Notes: generated by a model from the letters alone, not told the origin. Shown: positions 32,735 to 45,728, numbered from the stretch's first letter. The stretch: DNA of 64,000 bases from Hymenoscyphus infarciens (GCA_001414345.1 LLCB01000240.1:1-64000), one strand, 5' to 3'. A program made the numbers and translations.

Positions 32735-34902
32735 ATGGCTCGATTCGATATCCCGAAGAAACATCTAGCAATGGTGTACGATAAGCCAGGGACCCTTTCT
32801 ACCAAGATGATAGAAGTTGACACGCCCGAGCCGGGAGTGGGAGAAGTGCTTGTACGATTGTAAGTCCTTCAAGCCAAAAATCCACCCCTTCAAAGACTGA
32901 TGATTTCTAGAACACACAGTGGTGTTTGCCACTCTGACTTGGGAATTATGGAAAACAAGTTCCAAGGACGTAAGTTGTACCACAACCCTGAACTCCACGA
33001 ATACTATTCGTTCAGCGAGTCAAATGCCAGAAACACGGAGGGGTGGGCAATACTCTGCGAATACTTGCTTTCACACGGTCTAGGATATTTGAAAATGTGA
33101 TCCGAGAAGATCTAAGAAATAGGTTTCTTCTGAGCTCCCGGAGGATGATAGTAATTACTCCAGCTAAACTCAAGTAATGAGAATTAGGGTGTTCGTAGAG
33201 TAATGCCCACTTCTCTTGCCTAGAGAAAGGGGGGCATGAGTGGTGATCCTTTCCGAAGACGAAGAAGATATGTTGGAAATGGTTCTTCAGTATCTCCTGT
33301 CTGAGTGGCGAATACTCAAGGTCAGAGAATGAATCATACAAAAACTTTATCTGAGCTGGAGGGGCAAATCTACCTCTCCCACTCAAGCATCCGATAAGCG
33401 AAAGAAGAGCTGAAAATGACTCTCCCCAAAGCCTATCGGCAATGAATCATTCCACGTGTAACATACTAACCTTCAGTAGTACCCTTCCCAACAGAAGCCG
33501 GGCAAATAGGAGGCCACGAAGGCGTAGGAATTATCCACAAACTCGGCACCGGTTCCGAATCCAGTCGAGTAAAAGTAGGAGACCGTGTAGGCATCAAGGT
33601 GAGCCCTCACACTCTCTCCACCCCCCAAAAGACTAAGGGTGGCAAGTCGAGCTGAACCGAACTGACAATGGGGTATCAAAGTGGGTAGCCTACGCATGTG
33701 GGGGCTGTTTACCGTGTCTAGAAGGCAAAGATGGCGTTTGTTTTGTAAGTGTCACCCCCTCAGAATCGCAAGAACAGATGACGATGATCCGATCTGACAT
33801 GCCCCAGAACCAGAAAATATCAGGCTACTACTGTAAGTTGCCTCCCTCACTGAATGAATTGAAATAAAAAAAATTCCAAGGTAGAGCAAAACTAAGCGAT
33901 CGCAAGACCCAGGAACATTCCAACAATACACCCTCGCACCAGCAAACTACGTAACTCCCATTCCCCCCTCTCTTCTCTCAGAAGAAGCAGCACCCATGAT
34001 GTGTGCCGGTGTCACGACGTTAGTTCCCTCTTACCCACCATCATATAGCTCTCGCACAGCCTCATGAGTGAGCGCGGTCGCTTTTCAGGCCGCATAAGAT
34101 TTAGCCGAGAACGCGCAAGAATTTGAAGGTAACCCCTTTTAGGTACTCGGCCTTGCGAAAATCAGAAGCTAGAAGTGGACAGTGGGTTGTAATTGGTACG
34201 GTGAATTCCGAATGATTTTACGATGATGGTTGACTGACAAATTTTGGATTTTAGCTGGTGGTGGTGGTGGATTGGTGAGCTTGCTACCCCCCACCCCTTT
34301 TCTCAGCCTTAATTTAGGTTTACTAAGCGGGTTTTAGGGACATATCGCGACGCAGATTGGAAGTTTTGGGATGTCATTGAGGATCATTGGGATTGATCAT
34401 GGGTGTAAGGAGGAGTTGGTGAAAGAATGTGGTGCGGAGGTGTTTCTCGACGCTACGAAATTTGACGACGTGACCATCGCGGAAGAAGTTAAAAAGATTA
34501 CGGGAGGGCTTGGGGCTAGCGCAGTACTGGTTTGTACCTCATCGGACAAAGCTTACGCCCAAGCACTCGATTACCTGAGGTTTGGAGGGACATTGGTTTG
34601 CGTGGGGTTACCGGAAGGCGACGCCCAACCGATTGCAAAAGCTTTCCCGAGTTCGTTGGTAAGTGATGCCTATGAAATGAGTATAGAAATCACACGTTGA
34701 TGTGTCCTAGATCGCCATGGAACATGTTATCAGAGGTTCAGCTGTAGGCAACAAACGGGAAGCTCTTGAGGTTCTTGATCTTGCGGCTAGGGGGAAAGTG
34801 AAGACTCATGTCCGAGTGGAGAAGATGGACAAGTTGACGAAAGTGTTCCAAGATATGGCAGATGGGAAGATACAAGGCAGAGTGGTTCTTGATCTCCAAT
34901 AA
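32735..34902 (+). CDS. Zinc-dependent alcohol dehydrogenase (MDR family)
   Basis: Ten exons (32735-32859, 32911-32969, 33477-33598, 33682-33744, 33808-33832, 33907-34018, 34143-34195, 34255-34274, 34338-34658, 34711-34902) encode 363 residues, the usual ADH length. The catalytic zinc ligands are in SGVCHSDLG and GGHEGVG; the structural zinc site is CGGCLPCLEGKDGVC. The Rossmann fold begins at VVIAGGGGGLGHIATQIG, followed by IIGIDHG at the end of the second strand. It would oxidise primary or secondary alcohols or reduce aldehydes with NAD(H). Exons as short as 20 and 25 nt and a 507-nt second intron (32970-33476) are unusual. That intron has good signals (GTAAGT; CTAAC shortly before CAG) and contains an antisense ORF of 124 codons. 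It is divergent from the 2-hydroxyacid oxidase gene. The small exons were placed by frame and family pattern. Confidence 0.88.
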
Positions 34903-36883
34903 TGGTGCTTTGGCGGAAAATTCCAACTTCCAGGTGGGACATCTCGACAGTGGATTTGGGAATTTGGCCACTTGGGCTGAATAGGGGTAAAATATGAGGC
35001 AGCGATGGCGGGGATGAAGGGGTAGGAGGAGGGGAAGATGTCTGGAGTTCGTACAGTGGACTAATCAAAGATATCCATATCATAGAGATAGATTATGACC
35101 TTTCAAGTATTGGGTTTTAAATGGGCAATTTGGGCCCGCAATAACACCAACTCCTCTTGCAGACTACTGCACGGTGATTGAGGATTCAAGACCCACCCTT
35201 CCGTGGTCAGAAGTATATTCCAATGACATATTGACAGAAGAAGAAGACAACTGGCCTACAACAGATTCTCACACCAGAAGACTGTCCGCAGTTGTGCTCC
35301 AGTCAATAGAAAGCATGTGATGGAAAGCTTGAATGATGAGATTTTGGTGGTAGAGATACATCTTTGGCGGCAATTCCGGAGTAAGGTCTGAGCACATGAG
35401 CGGCTACCAGAAGTTACTCCATAAATGCCAAAAGATATCTCACAGAGAACCGTAAAGAGAATGCCGAGTTTGCGGCCTGCTCTTTTGGCAGTGAAGCGGT
35501 CGTCTAAAGGGCCGCTTGAGGCGCAGCTCTGGAGTTTTGATCCATGGCGCTGGCGAACTCCTCGAAAGTCACTTGACAGGTGCATGAAATAGACGCATGG
35601 TGGAATAGTCATCCATTCTGCTACTATCACCACTATCAAGTGGCAGTCGAGGGCAGTCGGTAATTTTGGGTGTAGTTAGCACACTCGGTGTGCAAGCATT
35701 ATATGCCCTGGCACACCCTGAAGACAAGTTTGATATGCGTGTAACGGGTGGAATAGTAGAGGATGCTGCAAACTCACTGAAACTTACGGAATCATCTCTT
35801 TTTCTTCCTACAGACCGTCTGGAATTGGTGGTAGAGTGGAATTCGCTAGCGGATATTCGTCATTCGATAGGTTACTCGTCACTCGCATCCATCACATCCT
35901 CCCAGTAGGATTTTCATCTCAGATGCGGCGCTTGTCGTGTAACGCGGGTAGCCCTCCCCTCTGGACGTAAATTTCAAAGGCATTGGGCAGACGGCTTCAG
36001 CGTCGTCGCCGCAGAGAGATGATAACGATACCTCCCTAGGCACGCCAGGCATTGGAGAGGATGAGTCCCGCCTTCCAACAGGATAAAAGACCCTCATTCG
36101 GCCTTTCTGATGTTGGAAGGCGACAGTTGTCCTGATGCAAGTGCAGTTTGGTGCAGTGCAGTGTTATGGTGCGTGAGAAAATGAGAAAATGAGAAAATGA
36201 GAAAATGACAGCAGAGGGGGAAGAGGAGACGAGAGGAGACGAGACGAGACGATGAGACGAGACGATGAGACGAGACGAGAGGAAAATAATCAATCAGCCT
36301 TGAGATCCATAGCGGTCACCCTGACGGCCGGCCCAGTAAAGAATTCAGTGTCGCCAGTGAGTGAACCAACAGGCCGTGCTCTCAGCCCAAATCAGCCCCG
36401 GCCCCGTCCTCGGTGCCCATTCTCTCTTCTCTTTCCAAAGTGAGCAAGATAACTCTTTTTAGAGTAAAAGTTATGATGTACAGTAAATACATGATTAGAT
36501 ATAGTGGAAGACTTTCCATCAATAATTACTCCAAAACATTTATACAACGTTTTTGTAGGCTAGGCTCTTCTGGTCAAAATGCCGTTTTTAGCGGCTCGCC
36601 AAAGGCCAACTTCCCCATCGTCAGCCTCGGTGGTTTTACGAACCAACCTCTACTCGTACTACGTCGAAACCTTCCAGAAATGTGAATGCCTTGTTCTACA
36701 GCCGGCCCTCCTGGGTGACCTTTCCGGCCGTTTCTGCGGCCGTGGATGATTAAACTATGTTGGAGGAGGGGCAAGGCTGAGTGTTGCTCCCACGCCGAAT
36801 TTATACCAGACTGACAAGATTGACATTTAGAGTCAGAAGAACAGAACCATTCAGCATCCCCTATAAAGACAAACAGCTTCCGC
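34903..36883. other. 2-kb intergenic region with simple repeats
   Basis: No supported gene. ORFs at 35256-35639 (minus) and 35666-35908 (plus, non-ATG start) have no family features. Simple repeats near 36175-36281 are listed separately. The promoter of the SWIM gene lies at the right end. Confidence 0.45.
36175..36281. repeat. Purine-rich tandem repeats
   Basis: Four units of GAGAAAAT (36175-36206) are followed by an irregular array of GAGAC/GATGAGAC units (about 36225-36281). One strand is almost pure purine, which may form triplex or affect the nearby promoter. Confidence 0.85.
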
Positions 36884-38424
36884 CATGGATCCAAATATCC
36901 TGCTCCATGATATGCTAGAGCCTCATGTCTCCTCCGCATTTGAAATTCAGTCAGCTCTCTATCGCATCCATCATGCAGACATCCCCAAGCTCCCGCCGCG
37001 AACAATCGGGGAGAGACCGAATCTCTCAAAAGCAGTTTCCTACCTCCAGTCATAGCTTAGTCGAATCCCCAAGCAACAAACCTCTAGATCAGGAAGAAGA
37101 GGAGGACCCCGAGGACGAAGAAGACGAAGAAGGGACGGACGAATCCGAAGACGAAGATGAAGAGGAGGGGGATGAAAATACAGATGCGTCCTCCGGTCCT
37201 AAGCTCTTCGCCCTCGACCATTGCCGTCAGATTGAGCAGACCTTTGCTTTTCAGATCGCCTTTGCACAAGTCGAAAGATACAGCGTCCGTTTCAATCCAG
37301 AGAAGAATTCTGGTAGCCCAACCTGCTCTTGTGGGGAACAGGGAACTTGCCGACATATAGCTTGGTTACTCGAACAATTAGAACCTGGCATTGAGCCAGG
37401 CATCGACCAAAGCCTTAGCCCCCAAGAACGATTGCATGAAACTGGTCTTGACAACATCTGCCACACACTCGATTGGGATTTGAGAGAAACTCCTCACGCG
37501 GCGGAAAACGAATATCAACTGGTGAAGAAGAACGACACAAACTCAAGTTCCTCCGATAGCGTCGTCCACCCACCGAGTCGAGGAACAAGGGGAATGCGGG
37601 GGCAGAGGCTGGCTGCAATCCGGGATATAATGGCAACCCTTTCGCACCACGAGGTCCAAGACACTTACAGACCAGACATCTTCGATGATAATGGACGCGG
37701 TGTCTCGGATTATTCTGTTGCACCTCAAGATCTGGAAAAGACTCTGGCACGGATTCTTTTTCACAACGACAGGATATTCCGTCAGTTCGATTCCTTTGTG
37801 CCTGACAACGTCCGCGCGGAAGAATATTTCCAAAAAATGGTCTACAAGGCACAATCATATTGTGATATTCTGGGTCACTACGCTATCCATGGCCCTGACT
37901 CCACTGGCAAAACTCACGATGTTATCTGGTGCGGAAATGCCTTGGCTGAAGCTGTTGAGTCCATCCACAAAAATATAGGAGCAAGAGGACAGCTATCCTC
38001 ATACTCCCGCGAGGTAGCTGCAAAGGCCTTGATAGACATCTTGAAAATTGTCATCAGCAAGAATACAGAAGTATATCCACAAGTCATGAACTGGCCAAGA
38101 CGCAGACCCCACGGAGAGCTACAAATTGATCGTAATCTTTACATGCGTTTGATTGGAAAGGAATCCCCGCACAATCCGGCGCAAGGGACCTTTGTTCTTA
38201 AAGCTCTTCAGGAACTACCTGAAGCTGTTCGTTTCGTCGAGGACCTAGAGGAAATTCTGGTGCTGTTGACGAATGAATACGCTTATAAAGCACCGACAGC
38301 CTACACGAACAAATTGAGAGAAATAATCGCTCGCCTCAAGGGCGGCTCGAACAGCCCTGGCGAATCATCTCCAGGAAAGAGACCAGCCAGCTCCATGGAC
38401 AGAAGAGCGAAGCGAATGAAGTGA
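36884..38424 (+). CDS. SWIM-type zinc-finger protein, start uncertain
   Basis: The long open frame 36925-38424 encodes 499 residues. It contains a highly acidic stretch (about residues 53-88, Glu/Asp) and then a SWIM zinc finger CSCGEQGTCRHIAWLL (Cys134, Cys136, Cys142, His144 by the 36925 start). The rest is mostly helical, with a Lys/Arg-rich C-terminus (DRRAKRMK) that could be a nuclear signal. SWIM domains occur in DNA- or protein-binding proteins. The start is a problem: the ATG at 36884 has a much stronger context (GCCATGG) and reads 56 sensible residues (MDPNILLHDMLEP...) in another frame, ending in TAG at about 37052. A single extra base near 37050 would explain this. So either the gene starts at 36925 or its true N-terminus is cut off by a frameshift. 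No introns are evident. Confidence 0.75.
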
Positions 38425-38786
38425 GTTGCAACTTACCTCTTCATGGACAGATTTGTATGATGTGCCATCTCTTGTTTTCATTTTCATGTCTACCTTGTAT
38501 TCTATCCTCTGAAATTTTTCTTCTTCTTTGTTCATTATTTTTGGGGCGTAAGCCAAGGGTACAGCATCTGGCATGCTCTTCCCATTCCATTCTATTTGTA
38601 CTTTTTTTTCTTCGGGGAGGTTGAAAGTCAGGTTGACGGTTTTTTATTATTAGATTGGATAAATGAAATATTGATTATCTCAAGGCTTGTGATTCATTAT
38701 CCATGTGCTTGCTTCCCGTTTCCCGCCGTAGTCCTAGATTCACATTCATCACGTTCAATTCCTATTTTTCCATTTGCTCTCATTTT

Positions 38787-40229
38787 TCAAATCATCTCAA
38801 GCCCGAGATCTTTCTCCTTCTCGATAGCCTCGCGGTCAATGAGGATAACCGGTTTTCCTTTCATCTTCCCCGACTGAGCAAGTTCAATGGCTTTCGGAAC
38901 TTCCTCAAGTCCATTAAACGCATTCGTCTGTACCTTCATTGTATGCTTCGACACAGTCTCGAGCATATTCTGACAATCCTTTCTCGAACCTATAACTCGT
39001 TAGCAATTTGGCGCGGCCACCTTAAGCGAGGCACCTCACCCGTCAAACTCCCATGAATCCTAATATCCCTAAAAATAAGCTCCATAAACGGAACGCTGAC
39101 ATTCTCAGGTTGAGCCATCTGTACCATGACACCATGGTTTCTCGTCACAGAAGCAGCAGTAGCAGCTGCTGTTTCGTGATCGCTGAAATTCAAGGTGGCT
39201 TCGGCCCCGAGATTTTGAGTCACTTTCTTCACCACCTCCACGACTTTTTCCTTTCCTAGTCGCGCATCAACCACTGTGTCGGCGCCGCATTGTTCTGCGA
39301 GCTGCAATCCTGAGTCCCGGGCGTCTATGGCTATCACGTAGAGGCCGAGGGCTTTGGCAAATTGGATTCCTAAATGGCCTAGTCCTCCGCCGGCCCCTAT
39401 CATGGCCACGGTTTGGCCAGACTTCAATTTCGCCTTTGTTAGGCCACCCCCTAAAATTTCTGTTATTAAGATGAAATATGAGGAGGGAGAGCGTACAAGC
39501 TGTGAGTCCTGCACATGCCAATGGGGCTGCGGATTGAAAGCTCAGGTTGTCGGGTAATAGACAACATTCTCTTCCATCCACTACTTCGTACTCGGCGAAT
39601 GAACCGTCTCTGTTCACGCCTAGATATCCACCTAAGTTTTGGCAGTATTGCTGGCCTTCTGGGGGGCCACGACAATCTGAGCAGTGGCCGCAACGGTGAT
39701 ATGTGAGGGAGCATAAAATGCGGTCGCCAATGTTAAATGCTTTGATTGCTGATCCTACCTTGACAACAGTACCAGCTCCTTCGTGGGATGCGATGCAGGG
39801 GAGGGGAGTTCCCAGGAGGCCTTGTTGGACCATGAAGTCGGTGTGGCAAAGGGAGCTGGCTGCTATCTTGACGAGGAGATCATGCTCATCGAAGTCGGAG
39901 CCGGGTGTCGGAACTTGTTTAATTTGGTGGGGTTTGAGGAACTGGGGATTCGTTAAATCGGGTCGTTTATTATGCGAATGGGTTTTATTGGGCTGTTTCT
40001 TGAAGATGTTGTTTGCTATGGTGAGATATTGGAGGAGTCAATGGATCATCGATCCAAAGAGGTTGCTTTCCGGATACAAGATGAGACTTTTCCCACCTCG
40101 GGTCAAGATAATTTGATGACTTTATCTCTTGATCTCATTGTTCGAGATGGAACGGAAAATGGAACTTTATTCCGGACTTACCTCGACTACTTGAGCAGCA
40201 AGCATCTTGTCGGGGATATCGCCGGCCAT
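38787..40229 (-). CDS. Zinc-dependent alcohol dehydrogenase, second copy (MDR family)
   Basis: Four exons on the minus strand (40229-40182, 39941-39497, 39450-39040, 38989-38787) encode 368 residues. Catalytic zinc ligands: SLCHTDFM and ASHEGAG; structural zinc: CGHCSDCRGPPEGQQYC. The cofactor fold starts at VAMIGAGGGLGHLGIQFAK and continues with VIAIDARD; the C-terminal part includes GLEEVPKAIELAQSGKMKGK. The exon 1-2 junction (phase 0, VVE to FLKPHQIKQ) restores the family sequence and removes a 240-nt intron. It resembles fungal alcohol dehydrogenases but differs clearly from the ADH at 32735, so the two are paralogous and not a recent duplication. It is convergent with the SWIM gene. Confidence 0.87.
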
Positions 40230-41060
40230 TATTGCAGATTTGTGATTCTTCGACTGAGCTTGAATAATTCCAAATGGGTAGGTGGTAGTTCAGATGAAAT
40301 AGAAGTTGCACAAGTGTACGAATCTTGAACAAAAGGAACCATTGTCTTGAGTTTTATAGTAGCTGAATCGGAGATTGTCTTCGGAGATATCTTCGGAGAA
40401 AGTATTTGACGTCACCTTGCGCAGGTGGTGAAGTAGCGTTCATATATCAAAACAGTACCAGTGCAGATGGTATTGTGACTGCTGGGAGAAATAAGGAAGA
40501 CGTACTAGTACGATGATTATGGTGCATCGATCCAGAGGTCTGGATGAGGGGGGTAGACTGCTTGTAACTGTAAAAGCTTCAGTGTTGCTCCGCTTGCAAC
40601 GAAAGGGCTAATTCAATCAAAAGTATTGTTCAAGAAGGCTTGGTACAATTGAGGAACAAGTTTCTGATAATACTGTTGGGAAATGTCTTTGCTTGTCTTA
40701 CTATTCTGAGCATCGACTTGTCCTCAAACGGAGATACGGAGTGCCGCTTTTATTGTTTCCTTTGGCACTCCAGCGAATGGTCAGCATCCCCCCCCCCGCC
40801 GTCGACAACGAGGGCAACAACAACTTGCCTGTCTCACGAGCTATCTATTTCCTGGTACCTACCTACACGAAGTCAATTTTCTTTCGTGTGCATACTGTCC
40901 TTTCCAAACGCCTCTCCCTTTGCCCAAGACCCGAGATATCGTGCTGGGCACGGCTTCCGGCTCAGCCCCCAACAACGACAACAAGTCTTGACCGCTCCCG
41001 CAACAGAGCACTATCACTATCATTCTCAACAGATCACCTCTGTCAACAACTTAGACTATC
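40230..41060. other. Divergent upstream region of the ADH and acid phosphatase genes
   Basis: Between the minus-strand ADH start (40229) and the plus-strand phosphatase start (41061). Two overlapping ORFs at 40640-41080 read into the phosphatase start in other frames and look like leader sequence. Nothing else is seen. Confidence 0.4.
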
Positions 41061-43070
41061 ATGAGACCCAGCATGGCTGAGCCTCAAGAGGAAGCCGAGT
41101 CTCTTATTCGAAAAAGCTACCAAGAGTCTGAAACCTCGGAATCGCCACACGAGGAGCTTCCCCCCGCTCTCGGAAAAAGCCAGCACAGAAATAACTCAAA
41201 GCGCATGACTGTTATGAAGAGCTCAATTGGAATAGCCGCTGGCGTTATTGCGATTTACTGGTCAATTCACATGCTCTATAATTCGTTTATAACAACCTAC
41301 GCTCATCCAAAGCTTCCACCGTATTTCGATCCAAATCCAGAACTATGGCCAGGACCAACCGCTACAGGACGTGCTCCATTTCTTGCCCAGGAGACCGTGG
41401 CTCCCACTTTTAATCCAGCTCCAAATAAGACGATTGAGAGACTTTGGGGCCATCTTTCTCCTTACTCTTCTAATTATGAGGGATGGGGGATCGATGAATA
41501 TCCTCTGCCAGCTGGCGCCAACATTACACAAGTACACGTGAGACATGATGAGACTCTTGCAATCATGGACATACGGGCTAATATCAATACAGACTCTTCA
41601 TCGCCATGGAGCTAGATACCCAACCACTGGAGCCAATGTACAGACATTTGGGGTCAAAATGGCCACCATTACTGGAAGGTTCAAGGCGAGTGGGCCATTG
41701 GAGTTTCTTAACCGATGGTCTTACGGCTTAGGAGCAGAAATTATGGTTCCAGCTGGAAGACTGCAACTATTTGAAAGTGGTGTTCATCGCTATTACCAGT
41801 ATGGTCATCTCTACGAGCCGGGAACCAAGATCCTTGTTCGGTCCACCACCCAAAAGAGGATGCGAGAAGTACAAAGCCACACTCCTCGAGAGTCATCAGG
41901 ACGTAAGCTAATCTTGTAATAGAGTGTTTGGAACTTTCTTTCTGGGTTTTTCGGCCTTGAATGGCAAGAGTATGCAGATGTCGGCTACGGTATCGAGGGA
42001 TTCAGCAATTCTGCACGATGGAATAATTCCCTTGCGGGATATGACAACTGTCCAAACTCCAACGGTTTTGTCAACGAGGGCGGTCAAAATGTTTCTGTTA
42101 TATGGCAAACTAAATATCTTCAAAACGCGACGGCACGTATCAACAACCTAGTCGACGGATTGGTCTTCACTACTGAGGACGTATATGCGATGCAGACTAT
42201 GTGTCCTTATGAATTCGTATGCCCTTCCATTCCATCCTTATTTATGACACGGACTCACCGAAATTACAGGCCGCATATGGATATAGTCCTTTCTGCAAGT
42301 TGTTCACATATGTCGAATGGGAGGGATTCGAGTACAGCATTGACTTGTGGTTTTCCGGTGGCTCGGCGTTTCGTAAGTACAATCTCATCCCTTTTCATCT
42401 GGAACATTTTGCCACGTCACTTAATTAGCCTCCTATTTCCTGCCAACTCATAAAACTACCGGTAGCCCCCAAATTGTTTTGTATCAAGCCTATTAACCTT
42501 GCTGCCTTAGAATCCCCAACCGGCCGCGCAGTAGGCCTCGCTTGGCATCAAGAACTCCTCGCCCGTCTCGAACACCACACTCTCTCATTCTCACATTCGC
42601 AAATCAATACCACGCTCGATGGATCCACCGTCACATTCCCCTTGAATCAATCTCTTTATTTCGATTTCAGTCATGATACGAATATTATGAGCATCATCAC
42701 CTCCCTTGGATTCACGCAATTTTCTGCCTTACCTGAGGAATATCCTGGGAAACATAATCTCACCGTTTCAAATGTTACGCCTTTTGGGGCGAGACTTGAT
42801 ATTGAGGTTTTGAAGACTCCGCATCCTGTGTTTGGGGATAGGGAGTATGATGTTAGGGGCGGGGAGACGAGGTATGTTAGGTTTAAGTTGAATGAGAGGA
42901 CGCTGCCTCATCCTAGATGTCCGGAGAGGAGGGATGGACTTTGTGAGTTGGAGACTTTGTTGGGGATTTTGAAAGATGAGGAGAAGAAGGGAACTTACGA
43001 ACATGCTTGCTTTGGGGATTATGAGGCTGTTCCTTTTGACAAGATCAAGGACGGGAGACCGCTGAATTGA
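41061..43070 (+). CDS. Membrane-anchored histidine acid phosphatase (phytase-like)
   Basis: Five exons (41061-41537, 41593-41868, 41923-42216, 42270-42372, 42511-43070) encode 569 residues; an ATG 12 bases later (41073) has the better context. Clade 2 histidine phosphatase motifs are RHGARYPTTG (nucleophile His and phosphate-binding Arg) and FSHDTNIMSI (the HD proton donor), with intermediate blocks RSTTQKRM, NFLSGFFGLEW, QTMCPYEF and AFQSPTGRAVGL. The enzyme would release phosphate from phytate or other phosphomonoesters outside the plasma membrane. Before the catalytic domain lies an acidic, Ser-rich segment of about 50 residues and then one hydrophobic helix (about residues 54-76, SIGIAAGVIAIYW), which suggests a type II membrane protein, not a classically secreted phytase. 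N-glycosylation sequons are frequent after the helix. Confidence 0.9.
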
Positions 43071-45728
43071 GGGTGAGGATGTGATATATATCATACGGAT
43101 TATTTTACTCGAGTGCTTTGATGATCGTGGGGCCATGGTGGTGGTGGGTAAGATATTGTAATATAGGGTGATGTATGCACGTGGTGCTCAAATAGAATAC
43201 AATAATTCAAGCACACAATCAATAGGATCAATCTAAGAGGTCCAATCTTCTATTTTAATTTTTGACGTCAGTTCTTGGAGTATTTCTCAAACACGGACTT
43301 TTGGGAAGTTCTCTCACCTTGGCTTGATCTAGTCGGTGTCAAAATTATTACAAGTATTAGAGCTGAGACTACAAAGTAGAAAATTACTTGCCTAAAACAG
43401 AGATCACTTACCCAAAAATCGACCAATTTGTTTCGTCCATTTCAGAACGCTGCGAAAGAGCAAAGTCTAACGTTGGTTGGCGACTGTTTCCTCGTGAGAA
43501 AAGAGTTTATAAACTCTTTGCAGGTATGGGATACCAGTAGACCCCACCTAAATAATCACTCACACTCTCATTGGGAGATTTGTTCTCCGTAACTCTCGTC
43601 AGCTTCTCCAGACTGACACCATGGATATCATGCAGGCTTTGGTTGAGAACTTGAGAGGTGTAGATAACCCACGAATTGACAGCTTACTTTGAAACATTTG
43701 TGCATGTAAATCTCTTCGAAGGCAAGATTTCGAAGTTAAGATTATTTTCGACAGCAAAAGCCTTTTGCTGCTTGATCAGCGATTGAATTTCCTATGTTCT
43801 CGCGAATGTCAATTGAGTCTCTAGCAGTACCATCCTTAGCAGTACCTCGTTCCTTTCTCTTGTGGTTATAAATGTCACACCAATCATTGTAATCGTTGTG
43901 ATAGTAACCGCGGTTACTGAATTAATCTCTGGTTTCAAGAAGAATATATAGAACGAGTACATAGTTTGAATTTGTAACTTGGTATACTTGATTTGGTTGG
44001 GTGTAACTTGGTTTGCGATCCGTGATGCTCTAGTTTCTACTTTAATAAAAACCAGTATTATTATTTCCTACTAAATGACTTTCTATCCCTTCTCTCCCAT
44101 GAACTGTGCCCTTATAATTTACACAAACAACTAAACAATCGTGTTTCCCAAGAACACAGAGCTAAAACCAGTGACAATCACTTATACACGACTTCTACTC
44201 GTAAAAAGGTGGGTTATTCACGAACACAGGACTCTGATTAAAGTTTGTGGGTGGACTAACTTTGATATTGAAGAGCCTTGCCACAAGAAAAAGATATTCG
44301 AAAATAGTATTATTTTCGGAACTAAACTCTTTTTCCGCAGGTTTTCCTCGAACTTCTACTTTTCCGCTCCACTGATAGGACCTCTACATCCTCCGTGCTC
44401 GTCTGTGAACATAGAATTGAGTAACTTGGAAAGTATTTCGGTATTTTCAAGTGAAGCTCCGTAAAGTATTCGCGATGTTCCTTCATAACGTCATAGTTTT
44501 TAGCTAGAGTTTAAAATTCAGCTTCGTATAGTTCGTTTTTTCTTTTAGAAAAGGCAAAGATTTCTTAACAAATGCGAGTGTTAAAAACTGTCAGGAATAA
44601 CCTAGATCCTGGACTATGAGTGTCCCGTACATCTCTTTCAATCGTCAGAGAGGTGGTAATGCTGAGAACAATGTCAAATGCCGTAAGCTACTTGCGTACA
44701 TTCTTATACGAAATTCATTTGAAAATTGAGCAACCCGGGTGAGGAAAGTTGAGACGGGAAAGCTTGAAGGTTGAGAAAAGACAAGTATAAAGGCGTGGAA
44801 CATAGTAAACAAACTGCCGGTAAGCTGGTTGATATACAAGAGATTGAGCTGATTTGTGCCTTCAGAATACAGTGTTGGCTCTCGGTATAGTACCTAGCTC
44901 AGGAAACAATAGCTTCCACATGAGCACATTACATAAAGTTCCTTTCACGAGACAAAGTTATCGACAATGGAATCACTTTCGACAGTAAAGCTTACTTGCT
45001 AGTTACGGATCAAACGTTAATGAGTTCTCATGTGTTGATACATGACTCGAAGTGGCAAAATATGTATTCAAGTAGTGGGTGCCTTGGCTAAAGAAGAAGA
45101 AATAGAATCACAAGATTGAAAAGGATGTATGGCACATTTACCTGGGCGAAAGAAACTACTGCAGGTGTTCTTGCACATCGCAATGGTTAAAGTGCTTGAG
45201 TTGGGTGAACCAACTGTAGCAGATTAACTATAACTAGCGTATACGTTTCAGTAGTCAAATTGACTCAGCTAGCTTGCGAGATGAAACAAAACGAGGAAGA
45301 TGCGAATAACATGACTTGTTGCATTCTACTCTATAGGTGGAGTATGAGTTGTTTTTCATATATGTATATAGTAAGGAAGAACCCTCCTTTTATTTAGTCC
45401 ATACTAGATACTCTCCTTCCTGCTCGCCTCTTTACTAAGTCGAGGGAACAAAAAGGAGTGTTAAAGTTTGTTGCAATTCCTAATATGTCGAACTAGTTCA
45501 ACCGATTCTACTAGCTAGGCTAGCTGAAGTAATTGAAGAAGTTCAAGACAAGTATGCAAGTGCGAATGTGCTATAAGTATGAAACTAGGTACCTTCTGAA
45601 GAGAAGCACCCGAAGATCCCCCACTTCAACCCAAAGTGGAGTCCCGCAATTCTTCCAGCAGCCCCACTTCGCAAATTATTGAAACCCAAAATAATGAAAC
45701 ATTGTTCATCCCACAACAACAACAAACA
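43071..45728. other. 2.6-kb region without genes, approaching island 2
   Basis: Short ORFs only (for example 44141-44464 plus, 44645-44839 minus), none with family features. Composition is moderately AT-rich but not of the extreme RIP type. No repeat family was recognised. Confidence 0.45.

Noticed and set aside
35256..35639. 127-codon minus-strand ORF as a gene
   Set aside because: No recognisable domain, no splice context and unusual composition; chance ORF is more likely.
36574..37053. 159-codon minus-strand ORF opposite the SWIM gene
   Set aside because: It overlaps the better-supported SWIM coding region, has no family features and is a frame shadow.
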